Shown: positions 33,658-45,013 of the stretch, piece by piece
How positions within the stretch are numbered: position 1 is the stretch's first letter
Layout of the letters: every line of letters starts with the position of its first letter
Assembly (NCBI RefSeq): GCF_001704415.2
Contig: NC_030811.1
Location: 5,242,501-5,306,500, forward strand
Direction of reading: 5' to 3'
Source: Capra hircus
Lineage: Eukaryota; Chordata; Mammalia; Artiodactyla; Bovidae
Length of the DNA: 64,000 nucleotides
The notes under the pieces: model-generated
Told to the model about the DNA's origin: nothing
What the model saw: only the letters and a program-made list of their open reading frames with translations
The model's database searches: none
Translations under genes and position numbers: made by a program

Positions 33658-34328
33658 CGCGACCCCGCGCCTCGGAGGGCGGCTCGTCCCGAGAGAAGCG
33701 AGTCCACGCGCCGTTGGAATTTCGCAGACAGAAAAGAGGTTTTTGTTTTCTGTTTTATGACTTTTTTGAAAAGTAGCTCCTAGGAGTCCTGATTTCCTCG
33801 GTCCTTGAGTTACCTTAGGAGCACCAGGAGGAAGCCGACCGAGGCCACTTGACCCGAGCTGCCGAGGTCGACGATTTACAGAATGGTCCAGCACTTTTTT
33901 TTTTTTCCTTTTCCTTCCTTTTTTCTTTCTGTGGGTGGGTTTTGTTTCCTCTTGTTTCTTGAGTCTCACTAAGGAGAAACTTTTACTGGGGCAAAGAGCC
34001 GACGGCTGCCCTGCCCCAGGGCGGGGCCTTCCTATGAATGTAAGACTGAGATCACCAGCGAGAGGGAGATGTCCGAAGTGCTGGCCACGGCCTTATCTAG
34101 AAAGGGGCAGGCCCTCTGACTTAAGAGTTTTTAAACTAAAGTAGACACCACTGAACAAGGAATGTACTGAAATGACTTCCTTAGGAATAGAGCTAAGGGA
34201 CAATAACTTGCACTAAAATACATTTAAATACTTGATTCCATGAGTCAGTTTATTGTAGTTTTTGATTTCTGTAAAATAAGAGAAACTTTTTGTATTTATT
34301 ATTGAATAAGTGAATGAAGCTATTTTTA

Positions 34329-34334
34329 AATAAA
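34329..34334 (+). terminator. KMT2C: Possible proximal poly(A) signal
   Basis: An AATAAA hexamer lies about 670 bases into the KMT2C 3'UTR. Use of it would give a short UTR form. No usage data are available here. Confidence 0.4.
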
Positions 34335-35292
34335 AGTTAGAAGAAAGCCAAGCTGCTGCTGTTACCTGCAAAACTAACAAACCCTGTTACTTTGTACAAA
34401 CATGTAAATATTTTGAGAAAAAAAATACAGTATAAAAATAGTTATTGACCAAATGCTACCAGGCTCTGCAGCAGCTCGGGTGCTTATAAAATGTTCATAG
34501 GGATGTTACAATATAATTTTGTTATAAAATATGCCATTATAATTATGTAATAACCAAAATTTCCACCTAGAGTGTTTGGGGCTTTTTGGAAACGACAGTC
34601 TATTAGTACTTACTTGTTTTATACACCTTGCTTCTGATAGAACGGAGTGTATGCTATGACTACAACTTTTATAGCCGTTTTGGTAACTTAAACTAATTTT
34701 TTCACATTATATTGTTGCATCCCTACTTCTTCAGTCAGGTTTTTTGTGCTTTTACAATTTGTGATAACTGTGAATAACTGCTTAAAAACAACCCCAAATG
34801 GAAGCTGAATTTTTCTTCAGCAAAAGTAGTTTTGATTAGAACTTTGTTTCAAGCCACACACAAAACAAAAATCGTGTAAACATACTAGGATCATGTAGCA
34901 GGAACTCAAATTTAACTCTCTAGTTTATTTAACACAAAAATTTGAAGAAAAAAAAAAAAAGAGAGATGTGACTGCTTGCAGCTGCGGGACCCCGGCAATA
35001 GGGTTTCGGAAGATGTAATTTTAAGATGTGTTTGTATGAACTGTTTGTTTACATTTCCTTAATTAAAACACACACACACAGTTTTGTGTTTGCTTGTAGA
35101 AACTTAATCAGCATTTTGAACCAGGTTAGCTTTTTATTTTGTACTTAAAATTCTGGTACTGACACTTCACAGGCTGAGTATAAAATGAAGTTTCTGTGTG
35201 CACAATTCAAGTGGACTGTAAGCTGTTGGTATATCCAGTGATGCAGTTCTGAACTTGTAATGTATATGGCATGATGTATTTTTATCTTACAG

Positions 35293-35298
35293 AATAAA
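35293..35298 (+). terminator. KMT2C: Possible intermediate poly(A) signal
   Basis: AATAAA is followed by T-rich sequence about 20 bases downstream (tatatttttctcttg), a plausible downstream element. It would give a UTR of about 1.65 kb. Confidence 0.5.
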
Positions 35299-35535
35299 TC
35301 AATTGTATATATTTTTCTCTTGATAAATAGCTGTATGAAATTTGTTTCTTGAATATTTTTCTTCTCTTGTACAATATTCTGACATCCTACCAGTATTTGT
35401 CCTCCCGGGTTTTTGTTTTGTTTTCTGTTCTGTATAATAGTATCTAATGTTGGCAAAAATTGAATTTTTTGAAGTATACAGAGTGTTATGGGTTTTGGAA
35501 TTTGTGGACACAGATTTAGAAGATCACCATTTACA

Positions 35536-35541
35536 AATAAA
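35536..35541 (+). terminator. KMT2C: Distal KMT2C poly(A) signal
   Basis: AATAAA within 'acaaataaaatattttac' is the last hexamer before sequence character changes to intergenic. GT-rich sequence ('gcctgagtctctgttag') follows. It is the best candidate for the main transcript end. Confidence 0.65.
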
Positions 35542-37364
35542 ATATTTTACATCTATATAAGCTGCCTGAGTCTCTGTTAGCGTTCCGGTCTCAACTCAGA
35601 AACTGATGAGCGTTTGAACTAAACCAACAGGCTGGTCTACCGTTTCTGAGTGACTGGCCTGTGGATGTAGTCAACTTGCTTCTCTCTCTCTTCAGATGTA
35701 AGTTCATAACTCAGGCCAAACAGACTCTTTCTGTGGTTGGGTAAAGAAGGGTGACTGGTTTCTTTTTAGGATGTTTTCAAGGCCAAAGTGAAAAATCTTC
35801 CTGGTGTTTCATTCCCTTGTTTAAAGTCTATTTTTATTGTTAAATTCAGTCCTCTGATTTTTTTTGGAAGCAGCTCTTCCAGACTTGCTGTGTGTAGAGA
35901 CTTTATTTCTCTTATTGTGTGTATTTCAGATTTAACTCAAAGGAGTTGCTAAGAATTAAACTGCCTAGAATCCCACTCAATTCATACAACAGCTTGTGCT
36001 TTGTGAACAGCGGAAAACAGCTTCTGTACTGTGCGGTTTTACAGCAAGTCTGCAGGCACCCACCATCTGACCAGTCGGCGTTCGCTGCTCGCCGGAAGCC
36101 GCCAGCGTCTGAAGCTGTCCGTCGGGACAGGCCTGGATGTGCCAGTGTCCGGCCGGGCTGGGAGGCCCTTCTTGGGCGGCCGTTCCTCCTCGGATCTCAC
36201 CCCACCTCTCACCACCCAGCAGGCAAGGAGGGAGACCTGGCGTCGCCGCTGTCCCGAGGCCCGCCTGGCCAGTGAGCAGGGCGGTTCCAGCCGCCAGCAC
36301 CTCTGACCTGCATGAACCTGGCTGCTCTCTCTGGGCCCCTCTGGTGACCGTGTCTTTCCAGGTCTAGAAATCCTTATCGGGTTTCAGAATTCGTGCGTTA
36401 ATGCTGTGTTGGGTTATGTTGCGCTCTTTTAAAAACTGTTCGTTTATTCTGGTGGCAGTTGACTGATGCATGTCGCTTCGTTTTGAAGCTTGTTCTGGAA
36501 GTGTCCTAAGGAGTCGTCTGACCTGGGGGGGCCACACGGGTGCCCTGGTTGTTGGGCGAGGGGGCTGCCTTGGCCTGTTGAGGTCACAGCTTCCCACGAG
36601 TTTGTCTTTCCTTGGAATGTGTTGTAGGCTCATTCTCGGGGGTCACACTTAGCCATGGACAGACGGACAGAGCCAGACTCAGAGACCCGTCTGCACGTTT
36701 CTGGACCCTCTTTCTCGGGGGCTCCTCCCTGCCCACGTTCCGTTCTGCAAATTCCAGTCCGTAGGTCCCCCGGCTTGCTCTCCCACGGTGAGTGGGAAAC
36801 GACTCACAGCTTCCAGTCGATCCTTGTTCCCGATCAGGGGTCTACCCAGAGGCTTCCTCCTGTTTCCTGTCCCCTGTGGCGGTAACACACGGGCCTCAGC
36901 GGGCAGCTTGTCCGGAGCTGACCTTGTCACCTGGGTATGTCATGGCCACTGCCTGCTCTGAGCGGATGTGGGGTCCACTGGGCGGAACCCCACAGCTGCA
37001 CCGCCGTACCTTCTGTTTCCTCAGCACCCGTCACATCAGTCTTTGTGTTTTAACCATTTTAATGGTATCTGACTGGTTTTAGCCTGTATTCTGTATTTCC
37101 CTGATAACCGTCTCTGACGTTTAACCTTTTTCATACGCGGAGCCGTTTTATGCATCGTTCCTTAAGAGTCTGTGAGCATCCTGTCCATTTTGAAAACCAG
37201 TCTAAACTTTCATCTTAGGCAGCACTGGGTCTGTGTGGCCGTGTGTCGGCCGCGCTCTGGTTGCCACTGTTCACTCCTAGTGGGCGGGCTTCCCACTGCG
37301 GTCACCTCTCAGGAAGGTGCGGAGCGCGGTCTCACAACTGCTGCACATGCTCAGCTGTTCCCAG

Positions 37365-37460
37365 GGCACGTGGGATCCTCCCGGCCCAGGCCTTGAACCT
37401 GTGTCCCCTGCATTGGCAGGCGGAGGAGTTTCAAGCACTGACCCACCAGGGACGTCCCTT
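37365..37460 (-). mobile_element. CHR-type SINE fragment
   Basis: Reverse tRNA-like SINE sequence runs from 'gggcacgtgggatcctcc' to 'cagggacgtcccttaa'. It contains the degenerate B-box 'ggccttgaacctgtg'. Confidence 0.6.
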
Positions 37461-37947
37461 AAATTAATTGAGTTTTAAGCACTTCATACAATCTGGGTAC
37501 ACGTCTGTGGTGTATAGACTTCTTCCTCAATGCTGTCTTCAGCAGAAGATTTTAATTTTGATAAAGTCATTCATTGATCTTTGATGACTGCTTTGAAATG
37601 AGTAAAGAAATCTTTGCCTCTCCTATATGAAGGTATTTGTCATTTTTCTCTAAAAGCTTTATAGTTTTCTTTTATTTAGATCTATGACTGTGTTGAAATA
37701 AATTTTGTGTATAAGATAGGAGTCAAGGTTTATTTTTATCTGTAGGAACAGAAAACTACTTCCAGCACCAAAAAGATCCTTCACTATCTCTGAAGTTTGC
37801 TCAAGCTCATGTCCATTTATTTAGGTTTTCTTTAATTTCTCTTAGCAATGTTTTGTATTTCTTACTGTACAAATCTTAAAATTATTTTCATCTTTTTGAT
37901 GCTATTGTAAATTAGTTACAATCCCCTGAACCGTCTGTTGCTATAAT

Positions 37948-38160
37948 GTGCTCAGTTGCTTCAGTTGTGTCTGACTCTTTGTGACCCCGTGGACTGTAGC
38001 CCGCCAGGCTCCTCTGTCCATGGGATTCTCCAGGCAGGAGTACTGGGGTGGGTTGCCATCTCCTCCGGGGGATCTTCCCGACCCAGGGATCGAACCCAGG
38101 TCTGCCTTCATCTCCTGCACTGCAGGCGGCTTCTTTACCCTCTGAGCCACCTGGGAGGCT
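37948..38160 (-). mobile_element. Bov-tA SINE
   Basis: A complete reverse Bov-tA is seen, from 'gctcagttgcttcagttgtg' through 'gggattctccaggcagga' to the tRNA-like 'cctctgagccacctggga' end. Confidence 0.93.
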
Positions 38161-38194
38161 GTACAGAGGCACAGTCCACTTTTTCAGTGTGCTT

Positions 38195-38305
38195 GTGTTT
38201 TCTATTTTCGGCTGCGCGGCTTGTGGACATAGTTCTCTGACTAGGAGTTGAACTTGGGCCCTTGGCAGCCAGAGTCCCAGCCACCGGACCACCAGAGTTC
38301 CCACA
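38195..38305 (-). mobile_element. CHR-type SINE
   Basis: Reverse CHR head, from 'ttttcggctgcgcggctt' to 'caccggaccaccagagttcc', directly beside the Bov-tA copy. Two SINE families have inserted within about 40 bases of each other. Confidence 0.7.
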
Positions 38306-38699
38306 ATGCATTTCTGTGTTGATGTCGTGTGGTCCAGATAAGCTCTTTGGGTGCCTTTGTTGCAGCCGATACAGCCACCCTGACACATCATTCTCACTTC
38401 ACATCCATAGCCGACGTGCCACTTCACGCTTGGTTTTACTGATTCTGTGGGCTCTGATTGCTGTATGCTGACATGTGTCCACCTACGTGACAGGCCCATA
38501 CACAGTAGTAGTTGCCCTGCCTGAAGAATCCTCTGGCCCTGCCCGTATCTTTCTCCCCACATCTTATCCCTGGCATCAAGTGATGCATTACTGTCTCCAT
38601 GGTTCTCCCTTTTCCAGAACGTCATGGAGTTGGAATCATATAGTATGTAGACTGTGCAGATGGCTTCTTTCTCTGAGTAACACACATGAAAGGTTCTCC

Positions 38700-39940
38700 A
38701 GGTTTTTTGTGGCTTGGTAGCTCATTTTTTCTTGGCACTAAATATTCCATTGTCTAGATGTAGCGGTTTACCCGTTCACCTATAGAAGGACATCACAGTT
38801 GCTTCCAGATTTTGGCAATTACAAATGAAGCTGCTGTAAACATCTCATGTGCAGGCTTTTGATCGTATGATATGTTTAGTTTTGCAAGAAACCTCCAAAC
38901 TGTCTTCCAAAGTGGCCATACCCTTTTGCATTCCCAGCAGCAGTGAATGAGAGTTCCCATTGCTTATCTGTTTTTAACATCTGCAGAATCTCTAGTCACG
39001 TTGCCACTCAGTATTGGTGTTGGTAATTTCTTAATAGACAGTTTATCAGTAATCTTAATCCAGCTTTGGTTCCATTAACTTTCTGTTGTTTTCTCTTTCA
39101 TGTCTGTCTAGTATGTCTTCTTTGCTTTTCTAACTTTTTCTACTTTAAGGTGGAAGCTTGTCATTAATTTTAAATCTTTATCCTTTTCTAATACAGCTCA
39201 GTTCTATAAACTTGCCACGTAGTGAGTCAGCTACATCCTATGGTCTTTGATACGTTGTGTTTTCATTTTCAGGCAGCAGAAAATAGCCTTTTGGTTTCTT
39301 TGGGGACCCACAGAGTATTGGGAAATACGTTCTTGGTTGATCTTCCAGGTACCCACCCATCTATCTGGCTCATGGATCTTAGTTCCCTGACCAGGGACTG
39401 ACCCCTCAGCAGTGAAAGCATGGAGTCCTGACCACTGGACAGCCAGGGAATCCCCCAGGTATCTTTATGGCTGATTTCTATTAGTTGTTACTGATGGCTA
39501 CTGTAATTTGCATGAATTGAATTTATATAAATTTTTTGATTTCTTTAATATCCTGGAATGTGATCTTTGTCAGTAAATATTTCATGTGCACTTGAAAAGG
39601 ATGAGTATTCTTTGTCAAGCTGGTTAACAGTGTTGTTTGTTTCAGTTTTCTTTATCCTCCTGTTCCGTCCACTTGTTTGGTGACATAGTTGAAGTTGTGT
39701 TGTCAGGTTTATAGATGCTTGAGATTATAAAGGGGTATTATCTCCAGGGGTATTCTTTGCTCTGAAATCTCCTTTGTCTAACATTAATTTAGCTCCTCTA
39801 GATATCTTCCAATGGGTGTTCAACATTTATATATCTCCCCATCCTTTCATTTTTAACACTTGTGTCGTTTTAAGTGAGTTTCTTACAGGCAGCGTATAGT
39901 TGGGTCTTACATTTTTACCCTTCTAACTGGGGACACTTGG
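38700..39940 (-). mobile_element. Antisense L1 ORF2 remnant
   Basis: Plus-strand phrases such as 'ttgcttccagattttggca', 'aactgtcttccaaagtggcc' and 'tttcatgtgcacttgaaaag' are antisense L1 ORF2. The L1 therefore lies on the minus strand, truncated and full of stops. A reverse CHR SINE (about 39335-39455) interrupts it. Confidence 0.8.
39335..39455 (-). mobile_element. CHR-type SINE nested in L1
   Basis: Reverse CHR sequence includes 'ttagttccctgaccaggga' and 'gaccactggacagccaggga'. It interrupts the antisense L1 and is therefore younger than it. Confidence 0.75.
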
Positions 39941-40795
39941 ACCCATTCACATAGCTAGTACCAGCCTGTTGGTGGGCAGAGCAAGGTCCTCAAGTCTGCT
40001 TGTAGGGCCCGGGGGTCCCAGAGCTGGTACCGGATCGCTAGTGGCTGGTCCGCAGGCTGCAGGACTGTGGCTCTCTCTCGGCCGGTGGGTGAGGCTCGTG
40101 AAGCTCGAGCGGGTCGGCTGCCTGTGTGCCGTGTGTGGGGCCAAGCCCCGGGGGTCTGAAGGCACGCTGCCTTAGGTGGGTGGGTGCCTGGTTAGATGCC
40201 TGGTCTGAGATGTGCCTGCAGGTTGCTGGGCCAGCAGCAGAATTCCAAATTGTTCACCAGCACACCCAGGATAGAACAAGCTCCCGGAAATGGATGCACC
40301 AGGGTCTGTCGGGGGGGCAGGATGCCTCCTGCCTCTTTGGGAACTCTGCAAGACCAGTAGGTAGGTCTGCCCGCCCCAGGCTCCTTTGCAATTAACTGCT
40401 TCTGCCCTGGGTCCCAGAGGGTGTGCAATGGTGTGAGCATCTTCTCGGGTGAATTCTCTACTTCCCCCAGCTCTCCGTGACTCCTGGAAGTAAACTGGAC
40501 TTGTCTTCCTGGTGCAAGACCCCAGGGCTGGAGCGCAGCATGGGGTTTGGACCCCCCCACACACATTGTAATTACTCTCCTGTCAATGGGTCACACACCT
40601 GGGGGATGGGACTGAACTAGGCAGCGACTCCACCCTCCTACCTGTCTTGTGTGGATGGAGAGGATCTTTTCTGACAGGTTCTGGTCTTTTTCATCAATGG
40701 TTTTTCTGAAAATAGTTGTAATTTTGGTGTGCCCGTGAGAGGAGGCAAGCTTAGGGTCTTTCTGCTTCGCCATCCTGACCACTCTCCTCTTAACT
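39941..40795 (-). mobile_element. L1 5'-region remnant, antisense
   Basis: The 3' part of this segment, read on the minus strand, begins near 'atggcgaagcagaaagacc' and contains 'caccaaaattacaactattt', which resembles the 5' end of mammalian L1. The GC-rich middle resembles an L1 5'UTR ('gaacaagctcccggaaatgg' in plus orientation). It directly abuts the ORF2 remnant, which suggests an internal deletion or two separate insertions. Confidence 0.55.
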
Positions 40796-41425
40796 TAGCT
40801 GCTCCAAGATGTCATGGGAGCTGGACTTGGTTTCCAAGACTTTGGTGAGGCCACAAAGGCATAATCTGGGCTCAGGAGGACCCATTTATATCTAATTAAA
40901 TTACTTATATAATTATTGATTCTGATTTTGAAGTTAACTGTTTAGTATGTGTGTGTACACGTATTATCCTGTAACGTGTTTCAAATGTGGTACTTCCACT
41001 TTGCTTTGTGCTTCAACATAAGAAAAATTCCCCATGAGATTATCACCTCTCAGATGCACTTTGAGTGAAAAAACTCACTTTATATTTGGATATGTATAGT
41101 ATATACAGATGATTCCTAAATTCATACCTCTGAGATATATCTTCTGAAATCCTGACCTCCTATTTTAACAACTCTACCTGGGTGTTTCACAGGCAACTTT
41201 GAGGCTGAAGGTATGTGAACTTGAATACTTACAACTCACATAGTTCAGGCTAAGAAACAAACACCCCTGACGTCACTTAGGGCTGTGACCTACACCACTT
41301 ATTGGTCCACTAGCCAAACCTCAGTGAACTTCTTACCGTGTATCACACACACACAGCAGAGGCTCCAATACAAGACGAGAGAAAGAGCAGACACAGAATC
41401 CTGGGGTAAAGACTCAAAAGGGTCC

Positions 41426-41431
41426 TTTAAT
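41426..41431 (-). terminator. GALNT11: Possible GALNT11 poly(A) signal (ATTAAA)
   Basis: On the minus strand ATTAAA lies about 415 bases beyond the stop codon. I saw no canonical AATAAA on the minus strand in the first few hundred bases past the stop, so this variant is the best nearby candidate. A longer UTR cannot be excluded. Confidence 0.4.
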
Positions 41432-41846
41432 GTAAATGTGGGTAGTACCATATTCATCAAAATAATTTATAATATTAACTGCCTCTTAAATATAATCTTA
41501 TAAATGAATGCCTTCTGAAGTTAAAAGTAATGTGGATTCAGTATATTTAAAATTATTCAGAACATGGTAGTAGAAATTTAAAAATTAACCATCAGCTATG
41601 AAATCTAAGAAGGGAAATCACGACAAGTTCCTGATCAAATAAATCTGAACAGACACATTGATCTCCTGGGCTTTATCCTACACAAACCTGACTCTCGAGT
41701 TAACGCTGCATTCTGGTTTCCTACCATAAGGAGGAAATTCGGGACCAGCAGTCCAGAAATGACTTCAGCCTCTTGGGGAAGCACACTTCTTCAGCTCCGT
41801 GGTGAGGAGGAGCATGCCAGCCACCATTCCGGCCACAACATCCACC

Positions 41847-41978
41847 TTAAGGTTCCAAACGCCACTGCTGTGAGGGGGAGCCATCACAGATGGCCATGGC
41901 AACAGAGCCTCTGCGACTCAGCGGATCGACTCCTCGGAGGCACTGGCCCACTGATACCTGGTACAGCCGGTTAGTCCT
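41847..41978 (-). CDS. GALNT11: GALNT11 last coding exon: lectin gamma repeat
   Basis: The 132-nt exon reads RTNRLYQVSVGQCLRGVDPL, then SRRGSVAMAICDGSPSQQWR and LEP, stop. The QQW motif is the last QxW-type repeat of the ricin-like lectin domain. The final residues differ from recalled human (HLEG). The acceptor on the minus strand is TTCCAG. Confidence 0.95.
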   Translation of the reverse strand, partial: RTNRLYQVSVGQCLRGVDPLSRRGSVAMAICDGSPSQQWRLEP

Positions 41979-42203
41979 CTGGAAATAAAGTGGAGAAAAA
42001 CCACCACCAATTACTTGCGTTAAAAAAGCTTACTGCCAGAAATACGGTAAAGAGGAGGCAAAAATCTCAACGGGATGTGGAACAGAAGATGACTGACTTA
42101 TGGGCTGCTGCACACTCAGAACCACCGTCTGCAAGCTAGACTAGGACCCCTCAGCCCTGTCCCTCTCCTCACACCTCCCATTACCACCACGCAAGTTCCT
42201 CAC

Positions 42204-42341
42204 CCCAAAGGTCCACTGCTGGGATCCTCCAGATCCATGGCACTTCATGAGTCGGGGGGGGTCAGATGAGCGAGTTTCTGACATATCCAGGCAAAGGAGA
42301 TTATTTAAGACCAACTCATGTTCTTCATTATAAATCCAAAC
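42204..42341 (-). CDS. GALNT11: GALNT11 coding exon: lectin domain CLD repeat
   Basis: The 138-nt, phase-0 exon reads VWIYNEEHELVLNNLLCLDM, then SETRSSDPPRLMKCHGSGGS and QQWTFG. It carries the CLD and QxW motifs that shape the GalNAc-binding pocket of ricin-type repeats. A run of eight C bases (minus strand) encodes Asp-Pro-Pro-Arg; its length keeps the frame intact. The donor is GTGAGG. Confidence 0.96.
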
Positions 42342-44908
42342 CTAAGGAAGAAAAAAAAATGTTAAAACCTCAAATTTTGCTTTAGGTTCTGAAATCCAGA
42401 TTGCATGACCCTTAGCACATTTCGTGCGGCAGTGGACTGACTTGACTGACTGAAGATCCCATCTCCCACCGCTTTAACTCTCGGCCCGTGTAAGGACAGC
42501 GGGAGCCCAGCGAGGCTGCTGGTTCGCCCTGTGCACACAGAAGGCTCGGGGCTGTTATTGCGAGTTCCGCATTCCTCACCACGTCGGCCTGGAATATTGT
42601 ACTCTAATCCCAGGCCCAGTTTCACTGATGTCTTTATGGTCTCCCAGTCTTTTCAAGAAAAACAGGCCTGATGTGGCTGAAATGGACGAGTGCGATGAAT
42701 AATTTTTCTCCAACATGCAGCATCGGTAAATCTGAAAGGAAAGCATTTTCTCCTATCCTCTGACTATTGCTGCTTTTTCATATGGGTCCAAGGCATGTGT
42801 GCTGAGTCTGTTAACATGGGGAGAGGGCTCCCCATCACTGCTGTGATAGAACATCGCCTATGTTGTCTGACAAATGAGCCATGGGCCCACGTGTGGCTGA
42901 TGAGAACTGGAAATGGACTGTTAAAATATATTTCATTTTAATTAGTTTAAATTTCAACAGTCACATGGCTAGGGTGTTTTAAGTACATTCTGTGCAGTCA
43001 CAACATAGTATGGATAGGAGAATCACTCCATCTCCTCAAACGTCCTAACATTTTCCTGGAATGAGCTTCGGTCATCTCATCCTCACTACAATTTACCACT
43101 TCCCTATCCACAATGCGGACAGCTCTTGCACCCAGATCTGGCACAAAATCCTTCTCCAACCGTGTTTTCCAGTGTGTTAGTGTGCACGGACTCTAGAAAT
43201 ATGCTGTTATGAAATTGCATGCTTTGAAATCTATCCCCAAAAGGCCCAGCTGTTCTTTCCATTCCTGAATGACCCTGTCCACCACTGAGAATCACTGAAA
43301 GGACACATACAGTGTGAGAATAAAGTATGGGAATGACATGAACTGAAATTTTGTTGTGGTTCCCTCTGAACTACTAAAAATGAGGAAAACTCAGTTCCAC
43401 AGAAAACTCGAAAGAAGGTGTACTTTGCCATTTAAATAAATCCATATAGCTTTCAATTTATACACTTCTAATTCATTCTGTATAACTGAGAAGAATGCTC
43501 TAAAAATACTACAGGAGACAACAAATTAATGATCTCTAAAATCATTCCCAACCTAAACAATTAGCTTCAGCAAGCAGTGTCTGAGAAAGTTTGACAGCCC
43601 CATGTAAATCAAGGAAGTTACAGCATGTGCAAAAATACTCAAAATGGCTGTAAAACATGACACCATACAACTCCTAGAAGAGAACATAGGCAACACATTC
43701 TGACCTTTTAATTGCACCAATGTTTCCTTAGGTCAGCCTTCCAAAATAAAAGAAAGGAAAGCAAGCATAAATGGGACCCACCCAAACTTACAAGGTTTCT
43801 ACACAACAAAGGAAACCAAGCGAGATGAATCGACAGCCTACATGTGGACCGGGAGAAAATATTCACAAACGATGCAACCGATGACTTGATTTCCAAAACA
43901 GTTAATACAGCTTAACAGCAGCGACAAGCCATCCAATCGAAAAACGGGCAGGAGACTCCTTAAAGAAGACATACAGATGACCAACAGGCACAGGGGAAGA
44001 CGCTCAACACTGCTAATTACTAGGAAAAAATGCAAGTCAAAGCTGCACTGAGCTACTACCTCACAATGGTCAGAAAGGCCGTCGTTAAAAAGCCTACAAA
44101 TCACATGCTGGAGAGGCTCTGGAGAAAAGGGAGCTCTCCTGTACTGTTGCTGGGAAAGTGAACTGGCGCAGCGACTGGGAAACAGTATGGAGGGTCCTCA
44201 AGAAGCTAAGCAGAGTCGCCACGTGACTCAGCAGCCCCACTCCTGGGCACACGTCTGGACAGACGAACTCAGAGCCGTGCACCCCTGTGCTCACAGCAGC
44301 ACTGCTCACAACAGCCAAGACGTGAGCAAGCCAAATGCCCATCAACAAAGGACGGGCAAGGACGGTGTGGCGCCTGATAACAGGGCACTGCTACCCAGCC
44401 CTAAGAATGGAACAGCGCCATCTGCGGCGACACGGACGGGCCTAGAGATTATCCTACCGTGTGAAGTCAGTCAGAGAAAAATACCGCACGATACCACGTA
44501 CGTAGAATCGATAATGTGACAGTAATGAACTGGTCTGTGAAGCAGAAGCAGATCAGAGAGAACACACTTGTTGCCAGGCGGGGAGAGGGATGGACTGAGA
44601 ATTAGGGATTAACAGATACAAACTATTAAGGTACAGCATGGTCCTACCGTGTAGCACAGGAACCATATTCAACATCCTGTGATAAACCCTAATGGAGAAG
44701 AACATGAAAACCTGTATGTATAATATGTATGTATTATTCTTTCCTGTACGGTAGAAATCAACATCATAAATCAACTATGCCTCATTAAAAATAAACCCAA
44801 ACTATAGAAGGAAAGGCAGACTAAAACCCTGATGTCTGTTGCCCCGCCCCACCCTCAAGCGTGACTGCAGGCACTTCCTTGAAGGACCCCCGCGCGGGCA
44901 CCGCTCAC
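42342..44908 (-). other. GALNT11: GALNT11 intron with an L1
   Basis: AT-rich intron. Its distal 1.2 kb (about 43580-44800) is a truncated plus-strand L1, antisense to the gene. The rest is unassigned. Confidence 0.7.
43580..44800 (+). mobile_element. 5'-truncated L1 (ORF2 end and 3'UTR)
   Basis: ORF2-like phrases ('caactcctagaagagaacat', 'ggagaggctctggagaaaag', 'aaatgcccatcaacaaagga') are followed by a 3'UTR ending 'cattaaaaataaaccca'. Many CpG-to-TpG changes and stops show it is dead. Confidence 0.8.
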
Positions 44909-45013
44909 CTGGTTTGGGTCACTGTAGTCACACGCCTTCAGCACTACGAGGCCTCCCTTCTCACTCGGGCGGCCCTGGGCCACCAGACACTTGTTGGTCT
45001 GAAGGTGATAGAG
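44909..45013 (-). CDS. GALNT11: GALNT11 coding exon: lectin domain alpha repeat
   Basis: The 105-nt, phase-0 exon encodes LYHLQTNKCLVAQGRPSEKG and GLVVLKACDYSDPNQ. This is the first repeat of the ricin-like lectin domain. A Glu replaces the Gln of recalled human (PSQKG). Minus-strand borders are TTACAG and GTGAGC. Confidence 0.96.

Larger units (their letters stand above)
1..35560 (+). other. KMT2C: KMT2C (MLL3) gene, 3' part
   Basis: KMT2C is the nuclear catalytic subunit of the MLL3 COMPASS-like complex (with WDR5, RBBP5, ASH2L, DPY30, UTX, PTIP and NCOA6). It mainly places H3K4 monomethylation at enhancers. I place 21 coding exons between 2295 and 33657 by GT/AG borders, continuous reading phase and recalled human KMT2C protein. 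They encode 1834 residues plus stop, against about 4911 for full-length human KMT2C. The promoter and N-terminal PHD fingers lie upstream of the window. 'Tail residue' numbers in the exon entries count from the first complete codon of the exon at 2295. The paralogue KMT2D has the same C-terminal domain order, but the low-complexity exons and the GALNT11 neighbour fit KMT2C. Exon borders are predicted by eye, and alternative splice forms are likely. Confidence 0.97.
33658..35560 (+). other. KMT2C: KMT2C 3'UTR
   Basis: About 1.9 kb follow the stop codon. The first 450 bases are GC rich and the remainder is AT rich, with several ATTTA-type stretches, for example near 34295-34330, and a short CA repeat near 35070. 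Three AATAAA hexamers are present, the last at 35536-35541, so the longest transcript should end near 35560. No interspersed repeat interrupts it, consistent with selection on the UTR. Confidence 0.85.
35561..41400. other. Intergenic interval between convergent KMT2C and GALNT11
   Basis: About 5.8 kb separate the predicted 3' ends. The first 1.8 kb (to 37.3 kb) is mixed, GC-rich unique-looking DNA without a gene that I can support. From 37.3 to 40.8 kb it is mostly retroposons: CHR SINEs, a Bov-tA SINE and antisense L1. The stretch from 40.8 to 41.4 kb is AT rich and unassigned. Confidence 0.75.

Noticed and set aside
32207..33660. Long open frames across the last KMT2C introns
   Set aside because: They combine true SET exons with GC-rich intron sequence. 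The exon borders and phases explain the protein, and the intron parts have no homology.
35919..37082. Possible small gene in the intergenic GC-rich block
   Set aside because: Open frames of 60-120 residues overlap on both strands with no start, splice or family evidence.
42258..42265. Possible frameshift in GALNT11 at the C homopolymer
   Set aside because: The minus strand has exactly eight C bases, which keeps Asp-Pro-Pro-Arg in frame and continues into a conserved sequence.
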